Position numbers and translations under genes: made by a program. Below, piece by piece: positions 34,743 to 43,694 of a stretch of DNA of 47,127 nt (position 1 is its first letter; the number at the start of each line of letters is the position of its first letter). Source of the stretch: Methylotenera sp. (GTDB taxonomy: Bacteria > Pseudomonadota > Gammaproteobacteria > Burkholderiales > Methylophilaceae); contig JAKFVD010000035.1 of assembly GCA_021732365.1 (NCBI GenBank), positions 1 to 47,127 on the forward strand. Direction: 5' to 3'. Below the pieces are notes generated by a model. The model worked only from the letters and a program-made list of their open reading frames with translations, did no database searches and had not been told where the DNA came from.

Positions 34743-35947
34743 GCTGTAATCTCCCATTGGAGTGATTGGCTGGCTCTTTCCATAGCGTTTTCTAATTGTT
34801 GTGCGCAGGCACCAGAACCTCTTAATACGCCTAGGTAATCTTTGTTGGAATTGGTCAGTCGTATGGTGTCGCCGACTTTACGCAAAGGCAAATAAGTCAA
34901 CTTAAGTGCTTCCTCGCTCAGTGTGAACCCGTCCGGTACATGGTTCAGTTTGCCGGCTTCATTAGCAGTAAAATAACGTATCCAAGCTGCATTGTTCGAT
35001 ACCTGAATATTAGGTAACGGCTCGCCCAGATAAATACGTAGCACTTTTTCAAATAATGGAATTTGCAACACATCGCATAATAGGAATTCACGGTAATCGC
35101 CGATATTGCGGTAGTTGATTTCAATCAAACGCGGCCCGCTGTTGGACATCACGAATTCAGTATGGCAGGCACCAAAACCTATGCCGAACTGACGGATCAT
35201 TTCAAGCACCTGTGCTTCGGTCTGTGCTGGCAGGCCTGTGCCCCAAACTGCATCTAACTCGACAAAATAAGGTGGCGGCGTGAGTTTGACTTGGAAGCCA
35301 CCCAGAAGGGCCAGATCTTTACCATCCCCCAGTGTTTCTAGGGTGTACAGCGGTCCTTCAATATACTCTTCGATCAGCAGAGCCTGACCGGCATGCTCAG
35401 CCCATATTGCTGCACAATGTGCATATAGTTCTTCGTAGTTGCGTGCCATGCTGACGTTCTGACTGGCTACACCTTCTCTGGGCTTGACTATGCATGGAAG
35501 TGGAACTTCATGTTGAATCTTTTTAAGATCTTTGGCATCACCTACTACGGCGTGCCAAAGCATATCGATGCCTAGAGTAGCAAGGCGTTTGCGCATCTCA
35601 GCTTTGTTTTTTGCACGGTATGTCGTTTGCCAATTTTTACCAGGTAGGCCGAAATATTCGGCCGCTAATGCTGTGCTGCTCTGAAGGTGGTCACTATTAG
35701 AAAAAATCGCCGTTGGCGGTAGCTGACGGCTTGTAATTGCATCAATTACTGCCAGTGGATTAAAGACATCACAAGCTATGATTTCATCAGGGTAAGCCAA
35801 CAAGTCTTGCTTAGCAAAATGCTCTCGATGGGCTTGTGCACAATCTGTTAATAAAACTACTGAAAATCCGAGTGATTTTGCGGCCGGAATGAAACCTTCA
35901 TTGACAGAATCTGTAGGTACATGAGCATTAATAATGATTTCCCTCAT
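34739..35947 (-). CDS. pvsA: ATP-grasp ligase, PvsA-like
   Basis: The 402-residue protein has the ATP-grasp layout: a pre-domain (1-100), ATP-binding PCIVKPREGVAS (about 152-163), LLIEEYIEGPLY, and metal ligands in RLIEINYRN. Such enzymes make an amide through an acyl phosphate; in vibrioferrin synthesis PvsA couples an amino-acid arm. It is the first gene of the operon, AAGGAG precedes the ATG, and a Fur box lies 38 nt upstream. Confidence 0.85.
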   Translation of the reverse strand: MREIIINAHVPTDSVNEGFIPAAKSLGFSVVLLTDCAQAHREHFAKQDLLAYPDEIIACDVFNPLAVIDAITSRQLPPTAIFSNSDHLQSSTALAAEYFGLPGKNWQTTYRAKNKAEMRKRLATLGIDMLWHAVVGDAKDLKKIQHEVPLPCIVKPREGVASQNVSMARNYEELYAHCAAIWAEHAGQALLIEEYIEGPLYTLETLGDGKDLALLGGFQVKLTPPPYFVELDAVWGTGLPAQTEAQVLEMIRQFGIGFGACHTEFVMSNSGPRLIEINYRNIGDYREFLLCDVLQIPLFEKVLRIYLGEPLPNIQVSNNAAWIRYFTANEAGKLNHVPDGFTLSEEALKLTYLPLRKVGDTIRLTNSNKDYLGVLRGSGACAQQLENAMERASQSLQWEITA

Positions 35948-35984
35948 AACTTCTCCTTAGTTTGCATTCATAAACATCAAAAAT

Positions 35985-36003
35985 GAGAATGATAATCATT
36001 ATT
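35985..36003. promoter_or_regulatory. Near-consensus Fur box of the siderophore operon
   Basis: GAGAATGATAATCATTATT matches 17 of 19 positions of the Fur consensus. It lies 38-56 nt upstream of pvsA and implies repression when iron is plentiful. Confidence 0.92.
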
Positions 36004-36082
36004 AATTAAAAAGCAACTCAATTAATCAAATATTCTTTGTTGGATGGTTTAAAGATTACTAAATAGGAAAAAAATCCCAAGG

Positions 36083-37141
36083 TTAAATCTTGGGTTGTTT
36101 GGCTTTAGCTAATGTGAACCGGCGCAGTAAATATATATATAATCCGGTCAACATTAAAAGTGATGGCATTAGTCCTACAGCGAATAATAACCAGAGGTGT
36201 ACAGTTAGCACTTGTCCAGTATGTATAGGGAAAGCCCAGTTAAACCAAAGTTTAGACGGCTCAGATTGGCTTATTTTTTTAACCTCTAAAACTTCTCCAC
36301 CCTGAGGATGAAGATAGACCAGGTTTAATCCATTGGGGTGCGGATCATTCAACATTTTCATGCGCACAACAATCGGCTTTATTGGCAATGCAGGGACCAA
36401 CATAGAATGCGCATGCCCATCTTTCATGGCTAACTTGGCATGCAGGAGCACAGTATCTAATGACGCTTTTTGATTTTTGCCATCATTTATAACAATTGGC
36501 GGCTTATCAGCAGTACGATTAAATAAACTATTTACTAAAACAGATGTAGCTTGAGAGAAACTCAAGCTTACACCCGTTACCAATGCAACCATCAATAGCG
36601 GTGCGGAAAGAATACCTACCAGCCTATGTAGATCGTAGTACCAAACCAACTGACTTTTATTTGCCCTTAACTTGAACCCGGACTTCCACTTTTTAAGTTG
36701 CCAAAGGTATATGCCAATGATAGTAATTAATATCAAACCTATACCTATCCACCCTGTTATTTGCTTTCCTTCCTTACCTAATAATAATTCGCTGTGTAAA
36801 TGCAGTAACCAGCCAAACGGCCAATAATTCGACGAACGAATAACGAGAATTTCCCCCGTGTATTGGTTGATTACCACCTGTTTTACTTTCGTCTTGAATT
36901 GATATGGGAGCGTCGGGTTTTTTGGAAATAATATTTGTACATCTTTATTTACAGGTAACAGCGGACTCGCCTTAATGAACAGGCTTTGCAATGTTAAGGG
37001 GGCATGATTTATTTTAAGTTCATACTCTGGTAAAGCAATCTCACGATCATAGATTAACCAGCTACCAGTCAATCCAATAATTGAAATAAAAAGGCCAAGT
37101 ATTAGCCCTAGCCATCTATGTAGCCATTTTAAAGTTTTCAT
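36083..37141 (-). CDS. PepSY-type membrane protein, putative siderophore reductase
   Basis: The 352-residue protein has an N-terminal TM with LHRWLGLILG, a PepSY-like periplasmic stretch, two central TMs (about 130-150 and 185-205) and a C-terminal TM. Heme-binding relatives such as FoxB reduce ferric siderophores at the inner membrane. It lies between the pvs operon and the TonB receptor gene, which supports an iron-release role. No strong ribosome site is seen. The reductase assignment is inference. Confidence 0.75.
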   Translation of the reverse strand: MKTLKWLHRWLGLILGLFISIIGLTGSWLIYDREIALPEYELKINHAPLTLQSLFIKASPLLPVNKDVQILFPKNPTLPYQFKTKVKQVVINQYTGEILVIRSSNYWPFGWLLHLHSELLLGKEGKQITGWIGIGLILITIIGIYLWQLKKWKSGFKLRANKSQLVWYYDLHRLVGILSAPLLMVALVTGVSLSFSQATSVLVNSLFNRTADKPPIVINDGKNQKASLDTVLLHAKLAMKDGHAHSMLVPALPIKPIVVRMKMLNDPHPNGLNLVYLHPQGGEVLEVKKISQSEPSKLWFNWAFPIHTGQVLTVHLWLLFAVGLMPSLLMLTGLYIYLLRRFTLAKAKQPKI

Positions 37142-37225
37142 AAATTATCTTAATTCTATTGGTTGATTGATTTTGGATGAGAGTTGTAGAGCCTCATACC
37201 AAAGACAACAAAATTATAATTGCAG

Positions 37226-37255
37226 TTGCAAATAATAACAATTCTCATTTACAAT
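37226..37255 (+). promoter_or_regulatory. Promoter with Fur-like box for the receptor unit
   Basis: TTGCAA (37226-37231) and TACAAT (37250-37255) have an 18-bp spacer filled by ATAATAACAATTCTCATT, which resembles Fur half-sites. Expression under low iron is likely. Confidence 0.6.
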
Positions 37256-37276
37256 GTTGTTGTAAGGAGCATTGAA

Positions 37277-37471
37277 GTGAAAATAAAATTAAATGTATTA
37301 GACGCCCACAACAATTTTTCAAAGTGGGACGTAAAAACTTCCGTAGACTCGATTGATTTATTTGAAGATTCCGAAGAAATCCATATTGAGCATGGATACG
37401 ATGAATACACACTAAAAATTAATGACCAGGATGAACTAGAGCTGATACTTAATACCCATAAGCTCCATTAA
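37277..37471 (+). CDS. Small acidic protein before the receptor gene
   Basis: The 64-residue protein starts at GTG 37277, 7 nt after AAGGAG; starts further upstream would lie within the promoter. It is acidic (LFEDSEEIHIEHGYDEY) with no signal peptide. It is 49 nt before the TonB receptor and under the same promoter. Family not recognised; a small cytosolic iron-regulated protein. Confidence 0.65.
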   Translation: MKIKLNVLDAHNNFSKWDVKTSVDSIDLFEDSEEIHIEHGYDEYTLKINDQDELELILNTHKLH

Positions 37472-37520
37472 ATTCAATCAACTTTGCTTTATTTTTAAAT
37501 TACAGGGATAGAGAAATACC

Positions 37521-39680
37521 ATGCTTTACCAACCACAACTAAAAATTATACATGTCGCAGTTTTGATGGCTCTGGCTAGTAGTCCACTACTTGCAAAAGC
37601 TGAAGAACCAAAAATAAGGACAACTGTCGAGTCATCAAGCCTGGCAGAGCTGCCAGAAGTAACCGTCAATTCTTCCCAAGCTGAACCTGCTTATCAACCC
37701 TTGACTACAACAACAGCGGCGAAAATAGAAGCCCCGTTACGTGATATCCCACAAACCGTGAATGTTATTCCGCAAAAACTGATTCAGGATCAAGGTGCGC
37801 AATCTTTGCAGGATGTGCTGCGGAATGTGCCTGGTATTGGTTTCAGCAATGGAGATGGTGGGCGTGACCAAGTGAATATTCGTGGCTTTTCTGCAATTTC
37901 AGATCAGTTTGTCGATGGCATTCGTGATGATGCTTTGTATTTCCGGGATTTGTCGAATGTGGAACAAGTTGAAGTGCTGAAAGGTCCAGCCGCGGTATTG
38001 TACGGTCGTGGCTCTTCAGGCGGTATCATCAATCGTATCACCAAAAAACCACTTGATAAGGCCATGGGCAGCTTGACGACAACCGTAGGCTCGTATGACT
38101 TTTACCGCGTTGAAGCAGATGTTAATCAGCCACTCGGCGATGCAGCAGCCTTTCGAATCATCGGCGCCAAACAAGATTCTCATAGCTTTAGAGAAGAAGA
38201 TTTCGTAGAACGGGAGTTTATTGCTCCTTCACTCAGCTTGAATTTGTCTGATGCAACTAAACTGACGTTTCAACTTGAACATCTGGATGACAAACGTTTA
38301 AACGATTTTGGCGTTCCGGCTATCAATGGCCGCCCTGTCAACGTATCAAGAAAAACTTATTATGGCTCATCTAATGGTGAAAAAGATGACTATGTGCAAT
38401 CACGTATGACAGCAGGTACAGCAGTCTTGGAACATAGCTTTAACGATGATGTGAAGATCCGTAATGCATTTCGTACATATCAATATGACCTCGATCGTAA
38501 CAATACGGTTGCAACGCGTGTAAATAGTGGCGCAAATCCGACAGTCAATCGTCGCTACAGCACAGTACAACGCGAAGAAGATGGTTTCTTCAATCAAACG
38601 GATCTAACATTTAAAGCCAATGGCCTTGGCCTTGAACACTCAGTACTACTCGGCGTGGAAATCGGCAGGCAAGTAAAAGATAATACAAACGGTGATTTTA
38701 CCAACCCTGGTGCCGTTAGCTTATACAATCCAGTTTTACCGCGTTCAAAACGCACAGGTTTTACGCTAACAGCTAATACTACAGGCATAAGCGAAACTAA
38801 AGGTTTTTACGCACAGGATTTAGTAACACTCAGCAAGAATTGGAAAGCATTAGTTGGTGCACGCTATGATATTTTTGATCAGGATGCAGAAGACCATAGA
38901 ACCAAAACGCAGTTCAGTCGTGTAGATAAGGAAGTTAGCCCTAGAGCGGGTTTAGTTTACCAGCCAAACGATATTGTCAGTTTATATGGCTCTTACACAA
39001 AATCATTCCAACCCTCGCAAGAAAATTTTACTCTAGCAAAAAATAATGCTGAAATAGCACCTGAAGAAACTACGAACTACGAAGTTGGCGCTAAGATGGA
39101 TTTCCTGGATGGAAACTTATCAACGATGGTTTCATTGTATCGACTTGAGCGTACCAATATTAAAAGCGCTGACCCTGCCGCTCCGACAGTATTAATTCCT
39201 GTAGGCGAGCAACGCACTGATGGCCTAGAGTTATCTTTAGCAGGTAGGCTAGCAAAAGGTTGGGATGTTACAGCAGGTTATGCTTATATGGACGCTGAAA
39301 TTACAGACTCACCATCAAGAGTAAGTGTGCCAATTACACCAGTGACGACAGTGCCTATCGAAGGGAACCGCCCCAGCCTGACGCCAAGACATAGTGCAAA
39401 TATATGGTTAAGTCATCGTTTCAGTAGCGGATTCGGTTTAGGTGCTGGCGCGGTATTTGTTGGCGATCAATATACTTCAGTCAGTAATGCAGTTAAATTG
39501 CCAGGTTATACCCGTTTTGATGCAAGTGCGTACTATGAAACAAAGCACTATGATCTAAAACTCACGCTTAACAATATATTAGATAAGGAATATTTCATAT
39601 CCGCACATGGTGGTGCCGACCTTTACAATACATACGGAGCGCCAAGAAGTGCACTGTTATCCCTTAAGTTAAAATATTAG
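37521..39680 (+). CDS. TonB-dependent siderophore receptor
   Basis: The 719-residue outer-membrane receptor has a signal peptide (cleaved near residue 27 after AKA), a plug domain (RDIPQTVNVIPQKLIQDQG, VNIRGFSAI, EVLKGPAAVLYGRGSSGGIIN) and a 22-strand barrel ending in an aromatic residue (LKLKY). A TonB-box-like LPEVTVN lies at about 43-49. It belongs to the FhuE/FpvA-like group. Its site beside a vibrioferrin-type operon suggests it imports that siderophore, like PvuA; no TonB/ABC permease genes are in the window. Confidence 0.92.
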   Translation: MLYQPQLKIIHVAVLMALASSPLLAKAEEPKIRTTVESSSLAELPEVTVNSSQAEPAYQPLTTTTAAKIEAPLRDIPQTVNVIPQKLIQDQGAQSLQDVLRNVPGIGFSNGDGGRDQVNIRGFSAISDQFVDGIRDDALYFRDLSNVEQVEVLKGPAAVLYGRGSSGGIINRITKKPLDKAMGSLTTTVGSYDFYRVEADVNQPLGDAAAFRIIGAKQDSHSFREEDFVEREFIAPSLSLNLSDATKLTFQLEHLDDKRLNDFGVPAINGRPVNVSRKTYYGSSNGEKDDYVQSRMTAGTAVLEHSFNDDVKIRNAFRTYQYDLDRNNTVATRVNSGANPTVNRRYSTVQREEDGFFNQTDLTFKANGLGLEHSVLLGVEIGRQVKDNTNGDFTNPGAVSLYNPVLPRSKRTGFTLTANTTGISETKGFYAQDLVTLSKNWKALVGARYDIFDQDAEDHRTKTQFSRVDKEVSPRAGLVYQPNDIVSLYGSYTKSFQPSQENFTLAKNNAEIAPEETTNYEVGAKMDFLDGNLSTMVSLYRLERTNIKSADPAAPTVLIPVGEQRTDGLELSLAGRLAKGWDVTAGYAYMDAEITDSPSRVSVPITPVTTVPIEGNRPSLTPRHSANIWLSHRFSSGFGLGAGAVFVGDQYTSVSNAVKLPGYTRFDASAYYETKHYDLKLTLNNILDKEYFISAHGGADLYNTYGAPRSALLSLKLKY

Positions 39681-39696
39681 CCGCGCAGCAACTATG

Positions 39697-39720
39697 AAGG
39701 GCCAGTTAGCTGGCCCTTTG
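39697..39720 (+). terminator. Probable terminator after the receptor gene
   Basis: AAGGGCCAG-TTAG-CTGGCCCTT forms a perfect 9-bp stem; the T-run is only three bases. Confidence 0.65.
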
Positions 39721-39889
39721 AACTTTGCAGAATAAAGTAGATATTTAAAAAGAACTTCCACACTCTCATGAATAATTGGTGATTTAATGCGATTACAAGA
39801 TTCGGTTGTAGCGGAAAACTTCGAATCATTCTTTAAGAGACTTGAGCATGACAGCGCATTCGAGACCTAACCCATCATTCGAGCTGGAC

Positions 39890-40038
39890 TGTGGACTTGT
39901 CCTAAAATAGCGGACACATCATCCTAACTTTTGAGGAGATGTGGCATGGCAAGAACGATCAAGCGAGCATAAGCCTGCATTCTCCACGGAGATTTAAAAA
40001 AAACTTCTGCGATTCTAGGAGTCCGAGGCACGTCATAA
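39890..40038 (+). mobile_element. Decayed 5' end of an insertion sequence
   Basis: A short leader with GTCCTAAAATAGCGGACAC is followed by GAGGAG and ATG 39946. Translation reads MARTIKRA then stop, and in a shifted frame ACILHGDLKKTSAILGVRGTS, an HTH-like transposase start. So this is a frameshifted, truncated transposase fragment. The rest of 39721-40175 holds nothing else I can support. Confidence 0.45.
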
Positions 40039-40175
40039 AAAGTCTTAAAGAAAACCACAAAGGTAGTTGCTAATAATATTCATAGCAGTATCTGATTACG
40101 TTGTTCTGTCACAAAGTTATTAAATTTAACCTAGCCTTTTTTATTTAATAGGCGTAGATCAAGCTTTGGAAGCGG

Positions 40176-40871
40176 CTATATCGCCAGTGCAGGAATTAGG
40201 AAGTAGTAAGCATTCAATAAATAAAGCCCTGATATAATCAACAAGACTCCACCAACGACATTAAATAATTGTTGATAATGACTGAAGACTTTTAGATGTT
40301 TAATTGAACTGATTGCTACAGCACCCAGCGCGATCGGAATAGCACGGCCAAATGCGAATGCCAACATGACAAGAGCGCCGAATGCTGGTGATCCTATGGT
40401 TGCTACAACGCCCAATATAACAATAAGTGCAGGCGTACAGAACGGACAAACAGCAACAGAAAATGGAATACCCAAAGTAAAGGCACCCCATATTCCAGTC
40501 ACTTTTTGTGCGCGAAATGACAACTTAGGTAGCGGTATGCGCAGCCATCCCGTCCATATCAGCCCAAGAATGATAAGGACTGGTCCTAGTAAGGCTCCCC
40601 AGAATCGACCAATTAACCCCTCGACCCATAGTCCACCAAAACCAGCAATCAGGCCTAACGCAACATGCGTCAGAATCAGACCTAAAATAAACATGGCACC
40701 ATAGACGAAAGCGATACGTTTCTCGCGTGCTTTGGTCACATAGGCCAACGTGACGGGAATGGCCGCTACCGCCACAGGATTGAAACTGAAAATTAAGCCC
40801 GTTAAAAAGCCTGCGATGGCCGCAGCCATGCCCGCTTGCTCTAGCGCCTGTCGAAGTGATTCAATTTCCAT
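40176..40871 (-). CDS. CcdA/DsbD-type thiol electron carrier
   Basis: The 231-residue inner-membrane protein has six hydrophobic segments and the CcdA/DsbD pattern of conserved prolines (SFNPVAVAAIP near 29-39; GIPFSVAVCPFCTPAL near 134-149). Cys142 and Cys145 are close together in one segment, while the usual TM1 Cys is absent (Asn31), unlike canonical CcdA. It overlaps the thioredoxin-like gene by 11 nt, so it probably moves reducing equivalents to or from that partner. Confidence 0.8.
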   Translation of the reverse strand: MEIESLRQALEQAGMAAAIAGFLTGLIFSFNPVAVAAIPVTLAYVTKAREKRIAFVYGAMFILGLILTHVALGLIAGFGGLWVEGLIGRFWGALLGPVLIILGLIWTGWLRIPLPKLSFRAQKVTGIWGAFTLGIPFSVAVCPFCTPALIVILGVVATIGSPAFGALVMLAFAFGRAIPIALGAVAISSIKHLKVFSHYQQLFNVVGGVLLIISGLYLLNAYYFLIPALAI

Positions 40872-41133
40872 AAGATTTTTCTTTAGTTACGCGTTCAATT
40901 AATGCCTGAGTTAACTGCGCTGCAGAGGGCAGCTTGGTGAATACCAACTCTTGGTCGATGGCGATTGCTGGTAAAGTCAGAATGCCTAGCTCCACAGCGT
41001 AATCAATCTCTTCAAGTACATTAATTTCACGCCAAACCATGTCAGGTAAGGTTTGTTGAGCAGTCGCCTTGAGTGTTTCGCGGTTACGTAGGCATTGTTG
41101 GCAACCTTCCGCGTAGAAAAGCTCAATGATCAT
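40861..41133 (-). CDS. Small thioredoxin/glutaredoxin-like protein
   Basis: The 90-residue protein has a thioredoxin-fold redox site FYAEGCQQC (Cys11, Cys14) and the cis-Pro motif TLPAIAI. No signal peptide is present. ATGA overlap with the MerR stop shows translational coupling. It likely works with the CcdA-like protein under MerR control. Confidence 0.8.
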   Translation of the reverse strand: MIIELFYAEGCQQCLRNRETLKATAQQTLPDMVWREINVLEEIDYAVELGILTLPAIAIDQELVFTKLPSAAQLTQALIERVTKEKSYGN

Positions 41134-41546
41134 GGTTTCTTTACCTCATGGATATCAGCAATAGCTTCCAATATCGGACAGTCAGTGACCGGAAGGCTGT
41201 GATTTGAACAGTTGGTAATCATTGCATCCAGCGATGATGACATCATTTTTAAGACCTTGATTTTGGCTTCGAGCTGAAGTTTCTTCTCAATGGCAAGTTG
41301 ACGTACATCATTGCAGCAGGCAGAGGTATGCTGACTGAGCAGAAGCAACTCCCGGATTTCAGATAGTGTGAAGCCGCAGGCTTGGGCTTGCTTAATAAAA
41401 TGCAAGCGCATGACAGCATCTTGATTGTAGAGTCGATAGCCTCCTTCACTGATGGAAGAAGGCTTGATCAACCCCTCACGTTCGTAATAACGTAATGCAT
41501 CCGTACTGATTTGAGCGGTTGCAGCAACTTTACCGATAGTAAGCAT
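41130..41546 (-). CDS. MerR-family metal or thiol sensor (ZntR/CadR-like)
   Basis: The 138-residue regulator has the HTH LTIGKVAATAQISTDALRYYEREGL, a dimer helix and Cys77, Cys78, Cys113, His116 and Cys123. A Cys35-to-Cys spacing plus a loop of ten resembles ZntR/CadR, which bind Zn, Cd or Pb. It is the first gene of a three-gene operon behind a perfect palindrome, so it is probably autoregulated. The metal cannot be fixed from sequence. Confidence 0.85.
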   Translation of the reverse strand: MLTIGKVAATAQISTDALRYYEREGLIKPSSISEGGYRLYNQDAVMRLHFIKQAQACGFTLSEIRELLLLSQHTSACCNDVRQLAIEKKLQLEAKIKVLKMMSSSLDAMITNCSNHSLPVTDCPILEAIADIHEVKKP

Positions 41547-41571
41547 AGAAATGAGTATCCAAAATTAATAT

Positions 41572-41601
41572 CTTAACCTTAGAATTAGCTCTAAGGTTAA
41601 G
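41572..41601. promoter_or_regulatory. Perfect palindromic operator, 12-bp arms
   Basis: CTTAACCTTAGA (41572-41583) and TCTAAGGTTAAG (41590-41601) are exact inverse complements around 6 bp. On the minus strand TTAACC and TTAAGA flank a long spacer, the MerR-type promoter shape. It lies 26 nt upstream of the regulator start. Confidence 0.85.
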
Positions 41602-41628
41602 AACATTTTAATAATAAATTAGAATACC

Positions 41629-41895
41629 TTAATCAAGAGACTGCCCAATGCCTAATGCACGTAACGAAGCTTCATTGATAATTCCTCCTACACAGCAATC
41701 AGCTAGCTTTCCGTCAACTACCACTGCTGGCACTCTTGATACTCCTAACGATTTTGCCCGTTCAGCAACGCTGATATCATTCATATTAAGCACTAATATT
41801 TCGCAAGATGAGCAAGCTACGCTTTTAACAAGCTTAACTGCATCATCACACATAGAGCAACCGGCACTGAATACTTCTACTTTTCTATTAACCAT
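41629..41895 (-). CDS. Small thioredoxin-like protein with four Cys pairs sites
   Basis: The 88-residue thioredoxin-fold protein has CSMC (13-16), CSSC (28-31), a cis-Pro motif SRVPAVVVDG and adjacent Cys67-Cys68. It is cytoplasmic. Such Cys content suggests metal binding or thiol exchange. It lies upstream of the MerR operon in the same direction, 82 nt apart with the operator between, so it is probably transcribed separately or reads into the operon. Confidence 0.8.
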   Translation of the reverse strand: MVNRKVEVFSAGCSMCDDAVKLVKSVACSSCEILVLNMNDISVAERAKSLGVSRVPAVVVDGKLADCCVGGIINEASLRALGIGQSLD

Positions 41896-42518
41896 TTTAG
41901 TCTCCTGAATCTACATTTAAAATTTCAGTCATATCTGAATAAAACTTCATCAATGACTGAATGTTTTGAAGTCTAAAGATTGGAGTAGTGCCAAGGTCAA
42001 GCGTTATTTTCTGATTGCAATTAATGCTACTTATATTGAATAAATTCAGAAGTGACCACATTGCAATAATTAAAGGTGGTAGCTTTCACTAGAGTACGCA
42101 ATTTTCATTACATATATATTAGGCAAGAGTTGTATGCGCATTTGGCAATAATGAATATGAACAATCATTAGAAAATAATGCGAGCAAATAAGTTAAATTC
42201 TGCCGAGCACTTCATCTGGAAATTAGGTGATCAATTTAATGAAACTGGTCGGGCTACAAGAAAAACAGAAATAAAACGCATATTAAACTCCTTTAAGTGT
42301 GGCTTTTGGCTACAAAAAATGCGTTACAATTTTGGTGTAACACTCTATTTAACAAGGCTTTTGTCTGAATTTCTTACATTTAGTTCACTCGCAATAACAT
42401 ATGCCGCACGCCTAAAATTAAATACCATTAAGGTTTATTTAAACAGCCAGCGCATGCAACAAGTTGGTCACTGCAGTGGTCTTGTCATGATAAACTGACC
42501 ATTTTCAAACACGACAAC
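41896..42518. other. Intergenic region, 623 bp
   Basis: AT-rich. One plus-strand frame (42178-42498) has no ribosome site and unconvincing composition. I see no repeat or RNA gene I can support. Confidence 0.45.
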
Positions 42519-43382
42519 ATGATTCAATACAACCCAAAAGACTGGATTACTTTTATCTTCCGTTTTCACGAATCAGATACCTTTCGGCAACTGATTCCAA
42601 TGATGATTTTCATTGCATTATATGCAGGCGGCATTGCCTATTTGGAAATAGAATTTTGGCAGCTTTCCGAAAATAGCCATGTAAAAAATATCCCCTTAAT
42701 GCATTCCACAGTCGGTTTTGTATTGTCACTATTATTGGCATACAGAACCAACACCGCCTATGAGCGTTGGTGGGAAGGCCGAAAATTATGGGGCGCGCTA
42801 GTTAACAACAGCCGTAACCTGGCGATTAAACTTTCTGCTTACTTAACACTTGAAAACGACCGAAATTTCTTCAAAAAAGCCATCCCAGCCTATGCATCGG
42901 TGCTGTCTAAACATTTATTGAATGAAGAAGTCGGGCAAATGTTGTTTGAAGGCTTAGATTTAGAAATAGACCACCACAAACACAACCCTAACCAAGTAGC
43001 TAAACTATTGTTTCAAAAGGCGAATGAGCTATATACATCAGGTAAAATCACAGGCGACCAGTTTTATATTATCAACGCCGAACTACAATCGTTTACCGAT
43101 ATTTGTGGCGCCTGCGAACGCATTAAAAACACACCGATTCCCTATTCTTACAGTGCGTTTATTAAAAAGTTCATCTTCTTCTACATCATGACATTGCCGT
43201 TTGGCTATGTGTTTAGCTTGGGTTACTACGTTATTCCAATCGTGGTGTTTATTTTCTACGTGTTAGCCAGCTTAGAGCTGATTGCCGAAGAAATTGAAGA
43301 CCCATTTGGTGGGGATGATAACGATTTGCCGACTAAAAAAATTGCGGCGAATATCAAAAAGCATGTGGAAGAGCTACTTTGA
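42519..43382 (+). CDS. Bestrophin family membrane protein
   Basis: The 287-residue protein has bestrophin/UPF0187 features: an N-terminal WITFIFRFHESDTFRQL, TMs at about 25-45, 65-80 and two near 210-250, the AYRTNTAYERWWEGRKLWGALVNN-type core and the acidic EEIEDPFG near the C-terminus. Bacterial members are pentameric ion channels in the inner membrane. It is followed 25 nt on by a DUF2789 gene. Probably ordinary chromosome. Confidence 0.9.
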   Translation: MIQYNPKDWITFIFRFHESDTFRQLIPMMIFIALYAGGIAYLEIEFWQLSENSHVKNIPLMHSTVGFVLSLLLAYRTNTAYERWWEGRKLWGALVNNSRNLAIKLSAYLTLENDRNFFKKAIPAYASVLSKHLLNEEVGQMLFEGLDLEIDHHKHNPNQVAKLLFQKANELYTSGKITGDQFYIINAELQSFTDICGACERIKNTPIPYSYSAFIKKFIFFYIMTLPFGYVFSLGYYVIPIVVFIFYVLASLELIAEEIEDPFGGDDNDLPTKKIAANIKKHVEELL

Positions 43383-43407
43383 AATAATGACTTTAGGAGT
43401 CAGCATC

Positions 43408-43644
43408 ATGGAATCTTCAATACATACACTGAACAATCTATTCGCCCAACTCGGCTTACCTGCCAGTGATGAAGAGATTGAAAACTTCATCAAAACGCAT
43501 ACCCATTTAGCAGGCTATATTTCACTCGCCGACGCACCTTACTGGACACCTGTGCAAGCTGAATTTTTACGTGAAGAGATTCTAAAAGACGCCGATTGGG
43601 CAGAAGTGATAGACCAGCTCAATGCTAGGTTGCATGCAAAATAA
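43408..43644 (+). CDS. DUF2789 family protein
   Basis: The 78-residue protein (LFAQLGLPASDEEIENFI, then PYWTPVQAEFLREEI) matches DUF2789, small cytosolic proteins of unknown function. TAGGAG precedes ATG 43408; starts further upstream overlap bestrophin without a ribosome site. Confidence 0.85.
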   Translation: MESSIHTLNNLFAQLGLPASDEEIENFIKTHTHLAGYISLADAPYWTPVQAEFLREEILKDADWAEVIDQLNARLHAK

Positions 43645-43694
43645 GTCTCGCTAAACATCTAATCTAAATACGTACTCGTATGGTTTTCTTTTCG

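Noticed and set aside
42178..42498. Plus-strand frame of 106 residues before the bestrophin gene
   Set aside because: No ribosome site and irregular composition; treated as noncoding.
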